From Marinobacter shengliensis (GTDB taxonomy: Bacteria; Pseudomonadota; Gammaproteobacteria; Pseudomonadales; Oleiphilaceae), in assembly GCF_003007715.1 (NCBI RefSeq), contig NZ_PXNO01000027.1:682001-746000 (forward strand): 64,000 nt of DNA, in the 5' to 3' direction. Positions 1 to 8,410 of the stretch are shown piece by piece. The notes below the pieces were generated by a model, which saw only the letters and a program-made list of their open reading frames with translations, was not told the DNA's origin and ran no database searches. The first letter of the stretch is position 1. Every line of letters begins with the position of its first letter. Both the position numbers and the translations under genes were made by a program.

Positions 1-178
1 CTGGGATGCCCTCGATGATGGCCTGCTCGACGGCAAGACAACTGAAGCCCCTGGCCCCACCACGGCCCCCCGACGACGCCTGGCTGCCCAGAAAAACGAA
101 GTCGGGATGCTGCGAGGCATGGGCGCACAGCCGGTTGTACTGTTGCCGGGTAACCGGTTGGCAGAGAGGAAAGGCCAA
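1..178 (-). CDS. Hypothetical protein, cut by the window edge
   Basis: On the minus strand an open frame of 59 codons runs off the left edge without a stop. It appears to begin at TTG (178-176), with a GGAGG sequence four bases upstream. No ATG or GTG start was seen in frame for at least 20 codons upstream. The visible peptide begins MAFPLCQPVTRQQYN and contains a glycine-rich stretch SSGGRGGARGF. Composition looks protein-like, unlike the opposite-strand frame. I do not recognise the family. It is divergent from the gene at 352, with about 170 bases between them. The reading frame is seen; coding status is inferred. Confidence 0.42.
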   Translation of the reverse strand, partial: MAFPLCQPVTRQQYNRLCAHASQHPDFVFLGSQASSGGRGGARGFSCLAVEQAIIEGIP

Positions 179-351
179 GATACCTCCGTTAAAAATTGGA
201 AGAATGATACACGATGCACAAAACGGCCGTTGTCCGATCAGGACAGGCGCTGATCTAATGGTTATACGGCGCCGATCAGCCCGGAGCGTATCTTACCGGG
301 TTTTGCCGCCCGTGAACTGAAAATCCATAAAACAAGAACGGAAGTTGTCCT

Positions 352-930
352 ATGTCTCGCTTCAGAAAACACGCACTTGCTGCCACGTTCAGTCTGTTCG
401 CCCTGGGTGCGACCCACTCGCTGGCGGAGGGCTTGCCGCAAGACGGACCACTGTCTGATGGAAAAATTTCGGAGGATGAGTTGGGTGTCGTTATTCTCAG
501 CGCTCAGCAGCAGCTGATTCGGTTGTCAGAGGCGGCGACGGAAGAATATCAGTCAGCCATATTAGAACCTGGCGCCAATACGCCGAAAGCCTGGATGCTG
601 ATGAAGGATGGTGAAACCGTAAAGCGCATCAATATTGATGCCCATGCTGTTGGCATGCCTGCGGTCGCACAATTAAAGATGTATCGGGCAGCCATTAAAT
701 CGATCGCCCAGAGAGGGGAGATAAACGCGGCAGCCATCCTCTATACGGGTAGGGTTAGTGAAGACAACGCAACTGAAGTCCTGGTGATAGAACATGAGCA
801 CCGTTTAGGCGTGTCTTCGAATAAAGTAATCGGATACGAGATTCGCAACGGAGCGATTTCCTGGGCTGAACCGGTATCTCAGGAAAAACCTTTTGAATGG
901 TTTTACGAGGGTAAAGGCGGTAAGTCCTGA
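352..930 (+). CDS. Exported protein of unknown function
   Basis: A 192-residue protein with an N-terminal signal peptide (basic MSRFRKH, then a hydrophobic stretch ending ATHSLA around residue 25). The mature part is soluble, with no further membrane segment and no motif I can place. It ends with a Trp- and Gly-containing tail (FEWFYEGKGGKS). Codon use looks less GC-biased than in the housekeeping genes to the right, consistent with accessory DNA, but this was judged by eye. It is followed by about 170 bases of repeat-containing leader and then the FilA-like gene, which may or may not be co-transcribed. Confidence 0.6.
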   Translation: MSRFRKHALAATFSLFALGATHSLAEGLPQDGPLSDGKISEDELGVVILSAQQQLIRLSEAATEEYQSAILEPGANTPKAWMLMKDGETVKRINIDAHAVGMPAVAQLKMYRAAIKSIAQRGEINAAAILYTGRVSEDNATEVLVIEHEHRLGVSSNKVIGYEIRNGAISWAEPVSQEKPFEWFYEGKGGKS

Positions 931-976
931 GCAAAATGCGAACTCATCGATACTTGTTTCCAAATGTAATTGTAAC

Positions 977-1053
977 GTAAAGGACTGTGAATGGAGTCAC
1001 GGACTAGGACTGTAAAACAATCTTAAATGGACCCGTGAAGTAAAGGACTTCAC
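977..1053 (+). promoter_or_regulatory. Leader of FilA-like gene with direct repeat and hairpin
   Basis: The 10-mer GTAAAGGACT occurs twice, at 977-986 and 1040-1049, 63 bases apart. The second copy lies in a perfect 7-bp inverted repeat, GTGAAGT (1035-1041) and ACTTCAC (1047-1053), followed by TTAAAAAA. A strong ribosome binding site (AAGGAG) lies just before the ATG at 1101. The hairpin could be a weak terminator of the upstream gene, a protein site or an mRNA-stabilising 5' structure. The repeats are seen; the function is inferred. Confidence 0.4.
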
Positions 1054-1100
1054 TTAAAAAACTCACACAAGAATAAAATGAGTTTCACAAGGAGATAATA

Positions 1101-1895
1101 ATGAAAGGCCTGAAGAAAATTGCTCTGGCAACTGCCGTTGCCGCTATGCCGTTCGCTGCTCACGCTGACCTGAAAGCCCTTGACGATACCGCAATGGGTA
1201 ACGTTACTGGCCAGGCCGGTGTGACCATCGAACTGGAAACCAAAGTCAGCATCGGTCAGTTCGTGTACACCGATGAAGGTAGCTTCACCGTGAACGACAT
1301 CGTTCTGGGTGGTTCTGGTGTTGCTGGTGGTCCGGGCACCGACCTGTTGGACGACCTGTACATCGACATCGACGTAGAAGCTGACGGTGACGCTGTAATC
1401 CACGTTGGTTCAATCTCTGGTCAGCCGATCGACTGGGGTATGACTGCCAGCTCCATGGAACTGGTTGCTGCTGACGGCAGCGAGAGCACCACTCTGGTAT
1501 CTAACCTGAGCGGTTGGGGTATGTTGGGTGCTCTGGATATCCGCGTTGATACCGCTACCGACACCCTGAACCTGGACGTTGCTTTCAACGTTATGCAGAT
1601 GGACTTCGATGTTGAATTCCTGGGCATTGGTATCCGCGATATGGCCATCATGGGCGGTCAGTTCTTTGAAGGTGACCCTGGCGCTGCCGGCCTTTTCGCC
1701 GTTGCTAACGTAGATGTATACAAAGGCGATGGTCTTGGTGATTCCACTATGACTGACGTCCTGCGTATCGACATCAACGACATCACCATGGACATGTCCA
1801 TCGGTGCAATCGAGATCGGCGGCGCTTCCATCGGCTCTATCGCCATGGATAACCTGACCATCTCCGACACTCGTCTGGCTGTTTACGGTCGCTAA
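1101..1895 (+). CDS. FilA-like surface protein (DUF6160 type)
   Basis: 264 residues. It has a clear signal peptide (MKGLKKIALATAVAAMPFAAHA, cleavage near residue 22) followed directly by a LKALDDTAMGNVTGQAG-type segment. A start of the form 'L..LDD..M..VTGQAG' is the hallmark of the DUF6160 family, annotated in Acinetobacter as the putative pilus-system protein FilA. The rest is Gly/Asp/Ile-rich, with alternating hydrophobic residues as expected of a beta-rich secreted protein, and contains no cysteine. Codon use is strongly biased to preferred codons (CTG, AAC, GAC, GGT), suggesting high expression. It has its own leader and a strong terminator, so it is probably a single-gene unit. No other fil genes are visible beside it. 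Family call fairly sure; function unknown. Confidence 0.7.
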   Translation: MKGLKKIALATAVAAMPFAAHADLKALDDTAMGNVTGQAGVTIELETKVSIGQFVYTDEGSFTVNDIVLGGSGVAGGPGTDLLDDLYIDIDVEADGDAVIHVGSISGQPIDWGMTASSMELVAADGSESTTLVSNLSGWGMLGALDIRVDTATDTLNLDVAFNVMQMDFDVEFLGIGIRDMAIMGGQFFEGDPGAAGLFAVANVDVYKGDGLGDSTMTDVLRIDINDITMDMSIGAIEIGGASIGSIAMDNLTISDTRLAVYGR

Positions 1896-1925
1896 TCTGA
1901 CCTGAACACCTGAGTAGGTGATGAG

Positions 1926-1949
1926 CGCCCCGCATTGCGGGGCGTTTTT
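1926..1949 (+). terminator. Rho-independent terminator of FilA-like gene
   Basis: Perfect 8-bp GC stem CGCCCCGC / GCGGGGCG with loop ATT, followed immediately by TTTTT. It lies 30 bases after the stop codon of the FilA-like gene. Confidence 0.88.
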
Positions 1950-1973
1950 AGTTGGTTAGAAAAAATCTGGCCT

Positions 1974-2012
1974 AAATAAAACGGCGACCCGAAGCAGGTC
2001 GCCGTTTTATTT
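1974..2012. terminator. Bidirectional terminator between convergent genes
   Basis: A perfect 16-bp inverted repeat, arms 1974-1989 and 1997-2012, with a 7-base loop. The outer part of the arms is A-rich on one side and T-rich on the other, so the hairpin has a U-tail when read from either strand. It separates the FilA-like gene from the convergent gene ending at 2033. Confidence 0.85.
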
Positions 2013-2032
2013 TTAAAGATGCGGGCTCTGAA

Positions 2033-2647
2033 TCAGCGGTCGGGCACCTGAATGGACAGGTCGAAGCCGCCACCGGGTCTTGGGGTCAGTTGGATTGGCC
2101 CCTCATTGATGCCGTGGGGAATATCAATACGATCAATGCCCGGTGGATTACCGATACTGAAGTTCAGATTCTGGCCATCAAAACCAATGCCCAGCTGGTC
2201 ATTAAGAAAGGTCTGGGTAAAGGGTTCGTCCGGTATTTGCGGCTGCTGACCGAAGATCAGTTGCGGAATGGTTTCTGCAAAATTGGCCGGCGGTTGGGCC
2301 CGGGCCAGCTCCTCAGTGGGTAGCAGAAGGGCCCTGCGCAGGAACTCTTCTTCGGCGCTGCTCAGAGCGTCGGACTTGCCATCTTCCATATAGCGCTGGA
2401 GCGCTTCGCGGTAGGCTTCCTCTTCGGCTTCACTCAGAACCGGCTCGCCGGGCGAGATGGTCAGCGCCCTGATAATGCGCTGGCGATCCGCTTCGTTTCT
2501 TTGCTGGTCCCTTGGCACAACTATGACTGCGGAATCCTGAACATAGGTTTCCACCATCTCATCCGATGTCATCGTCTGAACGCCGGCCATGGCCGGAGCG
2601 GAGAGAGTGACGGTGATGGCCGTTGCAAGCAGTGTTGGGCGTGTCAT
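2033..2647 (-). CDS. Exported acidic protein of unknown function
   Basis: 204 residues with a signal peptide (MTRPTLLATAITVTLSAPAMA, cleavage near residue 21). The middle part (about 65-120) is rich in Glu/Ala/Arg and predicted helical (LSEAEEEAYREAL...SSAEEEFLRRALLL), with two similar EAEEE..R.AL units that look like an internal duplication. The C-terminal part is Pro/Gly/Ile-rich (IGNPPGIDRIDIPHG). I do not recognise the family. It is convergent with the FilA-like gene and shares the bidirectional terminator with it. It is divergent from the DUF58 gene across a 231-base gap. Confidence 0.6.
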   Translation of the reverse strand: MTRPTLLATAITVTLSAPAMAGVQTMTSDEMVETYVQDSAVIVVPRDQQRNEADRQRIIRALTISPGEPVLSEAEEEAYREALQRYMEDGKSDALSSAEEEFLRRALLLPTEELARAQPPANFAETIPQLIFGQQPQIPDEPFTQTFLNDQLGIGFDGQNLNFSIGNPPGIDRIDIPHGINEGPIQLTPRPGGGFDLSIQVPDR

Positions 2648-2878
2648 GGCATAGCCTCTTGCGTTACCGGATCAGTTGAGGGGCGCGGCTGAGACTACTC
2701 TATTCAGTCAATACGCTTCCTTATCGGAGTATTCGGTTTGTCAGACAGTTTTTCAACCGGAAAGTGCCTGGTCTGTGATCAGAATCCGCAGTTTGGCAGT
2801 AAAGCTTTATGAGCGGCAGGATAATATGGTTTGATGCGTGCCGATAACGGGTGAACTTTTGAGGAAGAATGCGGCCTG

Positions 2879-3910
2879 ATGGGCATGATAACGCGAAAAC
2901 TCCGGCAACGATGGCAGCACTGGATTAACCGCAGGGTTCCCCGCGGAGACAGCCAGACGTTCAGCCAGAAAAACATCTTCATCCTGCCAACCGGTGCTGG
3001 GGTGGTTTTTGGTGTTCTGCTGCTGATCATGCTGATCACCGGTATCAATTACCAGAACAGCCTTATTTACCTGCTGACCTTCATTCTCGGGGCCCTGTTC
3101 GTCGGTGCCATGCATCAGACCCATCGCAATCTCTCGGGGCTTACGCTCGCCCTTATTCAGCCCGGCGAGGGCGAGGCCGGGGATGATGTACCGTTTCGAT
3201 TCCGGGTCACCGCTGGAAAGGATAGCGGGCTTGCCATTGCGCTGTCGGTTGTGGATTCAAAGCTGGAAGGTGTCCATGTGCCGGCTGGCCAGGCCCGGGA
3301 CGTTATTTTGCCCATCCCCTCAGCCCATCGTGGGTACCTTCGGCCAGACAAGGTTCGGATTGAAACCCGTTTTCCATTCGGGTTGCTCAAGGCCTGGTCC
3401 TGGTTGCGCCCGAGTTCGGCCGGCATTGCCTATCCCAGGCCACTGGTTGCTCCGGAGGTAATCAGCCAGGTGGATGACGGTAGTGAAGCCCGTTCTTCCG
3501 CGCCGGTGGCCGGTCAGGACAATGCCGACCTTCGGCCCTGGCGTGAAGGGGATATGAGCCAGCGGGTGATGTGGAAACGGTTTGCCCGCTCCGGGCAGAT
3601 GGTGGTTGCCGATTGGGAAGGGGAGCAAGGAAGCCCCCACTGGCTGGATTTCAACGCTTTCCCGGGCGCGGATACTGAGCTCAGGCTCAGTTACCTGGCC
3701 TGGCTGGTGGCCGACCGGCTACAGAAAGGTGCAAAGTTTGGTTTGAACCTGCCGGGGGAGGTCATCGAACCCGACACCGGCCCAATCCATGGAGACCGGT
3801 GCCTGCGGGCGCTGGCGGTCTGGGGCGAAAAGCCGCCGAGAGAGCAGGATGCATTGCCGTTTGGTACCCGTAAAACCGTGGACGGCGCTACGGCGGGAGG
3901 CAGCGTATGA
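2879..3910 (+). CDS. DUF58 domain protein, membrane-anchored
   Basis: 343 residues. Two closely spaced hydrophobic segments (about residues 38-80) anchor the N-terminus. The DUF58 domain follows, with the typical core around residue 215 (ADLRPWREGDMSQRVMWKRFARSG, matching the family 'D.R.Y..GD..R.I.W...AR'). DUF58 proteins are a von Willebrand A-like partner of MoxR ATPases and of TgpA-type transglutaminases. The stop overlaps the tgpA start by four bases (ATGA), so the two are translationally coupled. The usual upstream moxR gene is absent. Exact function in the cell is unknown. Confidence 0.85.
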   Translation: MGMITRKLRQRWQHWINRRVPRGDSQTFSQKNIFILPTGAGVVFGVLLLIMLITGINYQNSLIYLLTFILGALFVGAMHQTHRNLSGLTLALIQPGEGEAGDDVPFRFRVTAGKDSGLAIALSVVDSKLEGVHVPAGQARDVILPIPSAHRGYLRPDKVRIETRFPFGLLKAWSWLRPSSAGIAYPRPLVAPEVISQVDDGSEARSSAPVAGQDNADLRPWREGDMSQRVMWKRFARSGQMVVADWEGEQGSPHWLDFNAFPGADTELRLSYLAWLVADRLQKGAKFGLNLPGEVIEPDTGPIHGDRCLRALAVWGEKPPREQDALPFGTRKTVDGATAGGSV

Positions 3911-5997
3911 GCCGCCTGGTCGATGTGCTCCTTGGTAGAAGCCGCCGTTCCGAAGTACCGATAGATGCCATTCCTGGCGCTGCGCTACTCTGGCTGATTG
4001 GCAGTTTTGCACTGTTACTGTTGCCGCAGTGGAACCGGTTACCCTGGTGGCTGATTGCCGCCTGCGTGGTGCTGGCCGGTTGGCGCTGGCTGGCCCAGAG
4101 TGGTCGGGTGCGATTGCCGGGGCGCTGGTTGCGTACGGGCATTATGCTGGTGTTGATCGGAGTCTACCTGGGCACTGTTCAGGGCCGCTTTACCGTTGAT
4201 ACTGCTGCGTCGTTCTTCGTGTTGGCGGTGGGGCTCAAATGGCTGGAAACCCGCTCCGCCCGAGACTTCTATGTACTGTTTTTTATTCTGGTGTACCTGG
4301 CGGCTGTAAACTTCCTGTTCCAGCAGGACATCCTGTGGGCCCTGCTGACGTTTGCAGCCATTGCCTGCCTGCTGGTGGGTCTGCAGGTTCTTAACGCGCC
4401 GGATCTTCCGGGGTCATTGAAGGCCGGTTGGAAGCGGCTGGGACTTTTGATGGTGAAAACCCTGCCGGTAGTCGTCCTGTTATTCGTGTTCTTTCCGCGT
4501 ATGGCGCCGCTGTGGAGCGTCCCGCTGGTTTCCGGCGAGGCTCGCAGCGGTATCTCCGATACCATGCGCCCCGGCGATATTTCCAATCTGGCCCAGAGCA
4601 GTGAGCGGGCGTTCCGCGTGAGTTTTGGTGGTCCGATTCCGGAGTATCGGGATCGCTATTGGCGAGGGCTGATTCTCGATTATCTTGACGGCGAGACCTG
4701 GCGGCAGCGCGACCGGGAGCCATTTCAACGCCCGGGCAGGGTGGCGGTGGATGGCGGCATTGGGGCGCTGGCGAGCAACCAGTACGATGTACTGTTGGAG
4801 CCGACGGACCAACGATGGGCCTTCTCTCTGGAAAATTCCATTGCGGTGTCGGACAACGTGTTTGACGCAGGGGAAGACCTGTTCCGTTTCCGTCGCCCCG
4901 CAGACAGCCCGGTGCGCTACCGGTTGGCGATAGACCCCGGGCAAACCCGGCCGGGTAGTGAGCTCACCCAGGCAGTGCGTCAGCGCTACCTGCAATTGCC
5001 TGGCGAAGGGAACCCGCGCGCAAGGGCATTAGCCAGTGAGCTGGCGGGCCAGTATTCCCCGGCCCAGGTGGTTAACGAGCTCATGCAGCGGTTCCGTAAC
5101 GAAGAATACTATTACACACTGCGGCCACCGGCGATGCCCAACGATGGTGTGGATACCCTGTTGTTTGAGGAACAGAGGGGCTTCTGCGCCCATTACGCAG
5201 GTGCTGCCACCTTTGTATTCCGGGCCGCTGGTATTCCATCCCGTGTGGTGGTGGGTTACCAGGGCGGAGATGCCGGCGCCGGGGGCGATTATCTCATTGT
5301 GCGGCAGTACGATGCCCATGCCTGGGTTGAGGTATGGCTGGAAGGCCGGGGCTGGGTTCGGGTTGATCCCACTGCTGCGATTGCTCCTGATCGTATTGAG
5401 TTCGGATTGCGGGAGGCGATGGCCGAAGAGGGCTCCTTCCTGGAGAACAATTTGACCTCTCCCCAGCGGTATGGGGATCTGGCGGTTTTGCAGTGGGCGT
5501 CGCTGCAGCTCGACCGAATAAACTACCACTGGCAGCGTTGGGTGGTGGGCTATCAGGGCCAGAGCCAGATGAACCTGATGTCCCGGCTGCCAGGCGGCAT
5601 TGGCATGAAGGAGCTTGGCTACATTACCGCCGGGCTGGTTGGTTTTGCCCTTCTTGTGGCCGGGTTGGTGTCGGCGCTTTCAATGACCCGGGGAGCCCGT
5701 CAGGATGGCTTCAGGCGCGTGGTCGGGTCATGGCACCGGCTGTGTGAACAGGCCGGTGTGCCTGTGCGCAGTGGCGAAACTCCGGTGGTGCTGGCGGAGC
5801 GCATGGCCGAGGCCCGGCCATCGGTGGCGGAGTCTGCCCGGATCTTTGCCCGGACAGTAAACAGCCATTACTATAGCTCTGCCTCAACCCGTCAGGCCGA
5901 TGACGATACACGGCGGCTGAGGCGGCTACTGAAAACCATGAAGCGTCAACTCAAACGCAATCAGGAAACCGGATCCCGGATGCCGAAACATGACTGA
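3907..5997 (+). CDS. tgpA: TgpA-type membrane transglutaminase
   Basis: 696 residues. An N-terminal block of five or six membrane segments (about residues 25-200, DUF3488 region) precedes a periplasmic transglutaminase-like domain. A further membrane segment lies near 570-595, followed by a cytoplasmic tail (DUF4129-like). The catalytic triad is visible: Cys427 in GFCAHYAG, His471 in YDAHAWVEVW and Asp487 in RVDPTAA. P. aeruginosa TgpA (PA2873) has this architecture and is reported as essential there; its substrate in the envelope is not established. The gene overlaps DUF58 by 4 bases and holB by 8 bases, so the three form one operon. Confidence 0.9.
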   Translation: MSRLVDVLLGRSRRSEVPIDAIPGAALLWLIGSFALLLLPQWNRLPWWLIAACVVLAGWRWLAQSGRVRLPGRWLRTGIMLVLIGVYLGTVQGRFTVDTAASFFVLAVGLKWLETRSARDFYVLFFILVYLAAVNFLFQQDILWALLTFAAIACLLVGLQVLNAPDLPGSLKAGWKRLGLLMVKTLPVVVLLFVFFPRMAPLWSVPLVSGEARSGISDTMRPGDISNLAQSSERAFRVSFGGPIPEYRDRYWRGLILDYLDGETWRQRDREPFQRPGRVAVDGGIGALASNQYDVLLEPTDQRWAFSLENSIAVSDNVFDAGEDLFRFRRPADSPVRYRLAIDPGQTRPGSELTQAVRQRYLQLPGEGNPRARALASELAGQYSPAQVVNELMQRFRNEEYYYTLRPPAMPNDGVDTLLFEEQRGFCAHYAGAATFVFRAAGIPSRVVVGYQGGDAGAGGDYLIVRQYDAHAWVEVWLEGRGWVRVDPTAAIAPDRIEFGLREAMAEEGSFLENNLTSPQRYGDLAVLQWASLQLDRINYHWQRWVVGYQGQSQMNLMSRLPGGIGMKELGYITAGLVGFALLVAGLVSALSMTRGARQDGFRRVVGSWHRLCEQAGVPVRSGETPVVLAERMAEARPSVAESARIFARTVNSHYYSSASTRQADDDTRRLRRLLKTMKRQLKRNQETGSRMPKHD

Positions 5998-7021
5998 CAT
6001 CGCACAGGAAATGCCCTGGCTGGCCCGCGCCTGGTCGGCAGTGCAAAGCCGACTGGCACAGGATCGTTTGCCCCACGCATTGCTGGTAGTGGGTGAGCGT
6101 GGCGTAGGAAAGCGCGCCTGGGCCCAGGCAGTGGCCGGATTGCTGTTGTGTGAAACACCGGCCAAATCAGAATCCGGCGCGGCGGTGGCGTGTGGCCATT
6201 GCAAGCAGTGTGAGCTGATGGCTGCAGGCAGTCATCCGGATCTGCGGGTTTATACCCCGGAAAAATCGCGCATGGTGAAGGTTGACCAGATACGGGCACT
6301 CTCCACGTTTGCTGTTGCTTCGCCCCAGGTTGGTCACCACAAGGTCGCGATTGTTGACCGGGCAGATCAATTAAACATCAATGCCGCCAATGCGTTGCTG
6401 AAAACCCTGGAAGAGCCGTTGCCGGACGTGACGTTGCTGCTGTTGCAGGAGAGCGGTCGGCCGGTACTACCGACCATTCGCTCCCGTTGTCAGGCGCTGA
6501 CCATACCCTTGCCGACAGCAGAGCAGGGCGGGCAATGGCTGGCTGCCCGCGTGGCTGAGCTGGACGAGGCAAACCGGCCGGGGGCGGAGACCTTAGCCAA
6601 AAGCCTGATGCTGGCGGGCAATGCACCGCGGTTGGCGCTGGACTATGCCCTCGGAGATTTTTTGCCCCTTCGGGACAAGGCCTTTGAAGCATTCCGGCAG
6701 TTTATGAAAGGGCAGATCCCGGTTGGCGAAGCGGCTAAATCCTTCAAGGCCCTTGGCCTGGACGATTCGCTCTGGTTATTTGAAAGCTGGGCCGCGGATC
6801 TGGCGCGGGCCAGTGTGGGGGGGGCAGTATCTGACCCGGAAGCGGCGGACATGCTTGGTTATCTGGCAAACAACAATCCGCCGTGGCGGGCTCATCAGCT
6901 CCTGGACCTGGTCAGGGAAAGTCGCAGTGCCGCGGTATATAATGCCAGCCCGGAACTGGAGGCCAGCCAGCTTCTGATTGCCTGGCGGGAACTGATGCCA
7001 AGGAAGCGGAAAGCAAGCTGA
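5990..7021 (+). CDS. holB: DNA polymerase III subunit delta'
   Basis: 343 residues. AAA+ clamp-loader subunit that with delta and tau/gamma loads the beta clamp. A P-loop-like GERGVGKR lies at 35-42, with the final Thr replaced by Arg, in line with delta' not being an active ATPase. The zinc module follows (Cys54, then Cys68, Cys71 and Cys74 in CGHCKQC). Further conserved motifs are NALLKTLEEP and the sensor/arginine-finger-like RSRCQ. The start overlaps the tgpA stop. The combination with pilZ just downstream is the common gammaproteobacterial order (holB-pilZ). Confidence 0.93.
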   Translation: MTDIAQEMPWLARAWSAVQSRLAQDRLPHALLVVGERGVGKRAWAQAVAGLLLCETPAKSESGAAVACGHCKQCELMAAGSHPDLRVYTPEKSRMVKVDQIRALSTFAVASPQVGHHKVAIVDRADQLNINAANALLKTLEEPLPDVTLLLLQESGRPVLPTIRSRCQALTIPLPTAEQGGQWLAARVAELDEANRPGAETLAKSLMLAGNAPRLALDYALGDFLPLRDKAFEAFRQFMKGQIPVGEAAKSFKALGLDDSLWLFESWAADLARASVGGAVSDPEAADMLGYLANNNPPWRAHQLLDLVRESRSAAVYNASPELEASQLLIAWRELMPRKRKAS

Positions 7022-7126
7022 GCTTTCTTCAATTTCAGCTGCTATGATTTGAAATGTCAGGAAATTCCTGAAGCATTGTGGCAATGTTTAACGACACAAG
7101 AACTTCCAGCGTAAAAGGTATGTGAT

Positions 7127-7477
7127 ATGGGCCCAGGATTTGGCGCACGCAGCGGCATTCTCACCCTGACCATCAAGGACAAAGCGGTTCTGTACGCCGC
7201 CTATATGCCCTACATTCGGCAAGGTGGTTTGTTCATTCCTACCCAGAAGCAATATCAACTCGGAGACGAGGTGTTTTTGCTGCTAAACCTGATGGACGAG
7301 CCGGAAAAGATACCCGTAGCGGGTAAAGTGGTGTGGATTACCCCTAAAGGAGCGCAAGGTAACCGTGCAGCAGGTATCGGTGTCCAGTTTAACGGTGACG
7401 ATGAATCCGCAAGGACCAAGATCGAGTCTTACCTGGCAGGCTCGCTGAGCTCTGATCGCCCAACGCACACCATGTAG
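7127..7477 (+). CDS. pilZ: Type IV pilus PilZ protein (degenerate PilZ domain)
   Basis: 116 residues, the normal length of PilZ proper. Motifs match the pilus-type family: YAAYMPYIRQGGLFIPT, then a beta-barrel with VAGKVVWITP and AAGIGVQF. The c-di-GMP-binding RxxxR signature is missing, as is known for PilZ of Pseudomonas and Xanthomonas, which act through PilB/FimX-type partners rather than by binding the nucleotide. It lies about 105 bases after holB. In many relatives tatD follows; here an alpha/beta hydrolase does. Needed for type IV pilus assembly in species studied; role here inferred. Confidence 0.9.
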   Translation: MGPGFGARSGILTLTIKDKAVLYAAYMPYIRQGGLFIPTQKQYQLGDEVFLLLNLMDEPEKIPVAGKVVWITPKGAQGNRAAGIGVQFNGDDESARTKIESYLAGSLSSDRPTHTM

Positions 7478-7489
7478 GACTCGCCTTGC

Positions 7490-8410
7490 ATGACTGACAC
7501 TGTGTTACCCGGCAGTGGGCACGACATTCCGGCCGGCTGCCGGGAGGCACGCTGGCCGCTCGATAACCTGACCCTTGCCGGCCTGACCTGGCATACGGAC
7601 CCCTCGCACGAAGTTCGCTCCCCCATACTTATGGTGCACGGCTGGCTTGATAACGCCATGACATTCGCCCGGTTGGCGCCAGCGCTGGCCTCCGATGCCA
7701 GTGTTCACGCAATCGACATGGCTGGTCATGGCCACTCGGGGCATCGACCACCGGGCTATGGTTACTGGCTGATGGACTATGTGGCAGACCTCAGTGAATT
7801 GATTGACCATCATTTCCCGGAAAGCGAACGGTACCCCCTTGATCTGGTGGGCCATTCGCTGGGTGGTATCGTTTGTGCCCTGTATGCGGCAGCTTTCCCT
7901 GAGCGGGTGAGGCGGCTGGTGATGATTGACAGCCTGGGTGCCCTGAGTCGCCCCGCCAAGGAAACCATCCCCCAGTTGCGCCGGGCCTTGCAAAAAAAAC
8001 GGAACGGATCGGCACCTCCGGCGGTCTATCCCGATGTGGCGACGGCGGCGAGGATCCGTGAGGGCGGGCTTAGCCCATTGAGCGCCGAGGCTGCAGCATT
8101 GCTGGTGCCCAGAAACATGCGGGCTGAAGGAGATGGCTTTGTCTGGCGCACCGATGCACGGTTAAGGCATCCCACGCCTTTAATGATGACCGAAGAGCAG
8201 GTTCATGCCTCGCTGGCCGCCATCCAGACGCCAACCCTGTTCGTAAGAGCGTCGGAAGGGTTGTTGGCCAGCCGTGGCGGATTGGTCAAGCGTGCAGAGC
8301 TGATACCCGACCTGACGACAGTGGACGTTCCCGGGGGGCATCATTGTCACCTGGATGGTGACACCACGCCGGTTGCACATGCTATAAAAAGGTTTCTATT
8401 CAATGAATAA
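7490..8410 (+). CDS. Alpha/beta hydrolase
   Basis: 306 residues with the alpha/beta-hydrolase fold. An HGWLDN oxyanion-region motif is followed by the nucleophile elbow GHSLGG (Ser123). The candidate catalytic His is in PGGHHCHLDGD (His284/285). No signal peptide, so it is probably a cytoplasmic esterase, lipase or related hydrolase; the substrate cannot be read from the sequence. It starts 12 bases after pilZ and its end overlaps the DUF4892 gene by 8 bases, so it belongs to an operon with the next two envelope/lipid genes. Confidence 0.82.
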   Translation: MTDTVLPGSGHDIPAGCREARWPLDNLTLAGLTWHTDPSHEVRSPILMVHGWLDNAMTFARLAPALASDASVHAIDMAGHGHSGHRPPGYGYWLMDYVADLSELIDHHFPESERYPLDLVGHSLGGIVCALYAAAFPERVRRLVMIDSLGALSRPAKETIPQLRRALQKKRNGSAPPAVYPDVATAARIREGGLSPLSAEAAALLVPRNMRAEGDGFVWRTDARLRHPTPLMMTEEQVHASLAAIQTPTLFVRASEGLLASRGGLVKRAELIPDLTTVDVPGGHHCHLDGDTTPVAHAIKRFLFNE

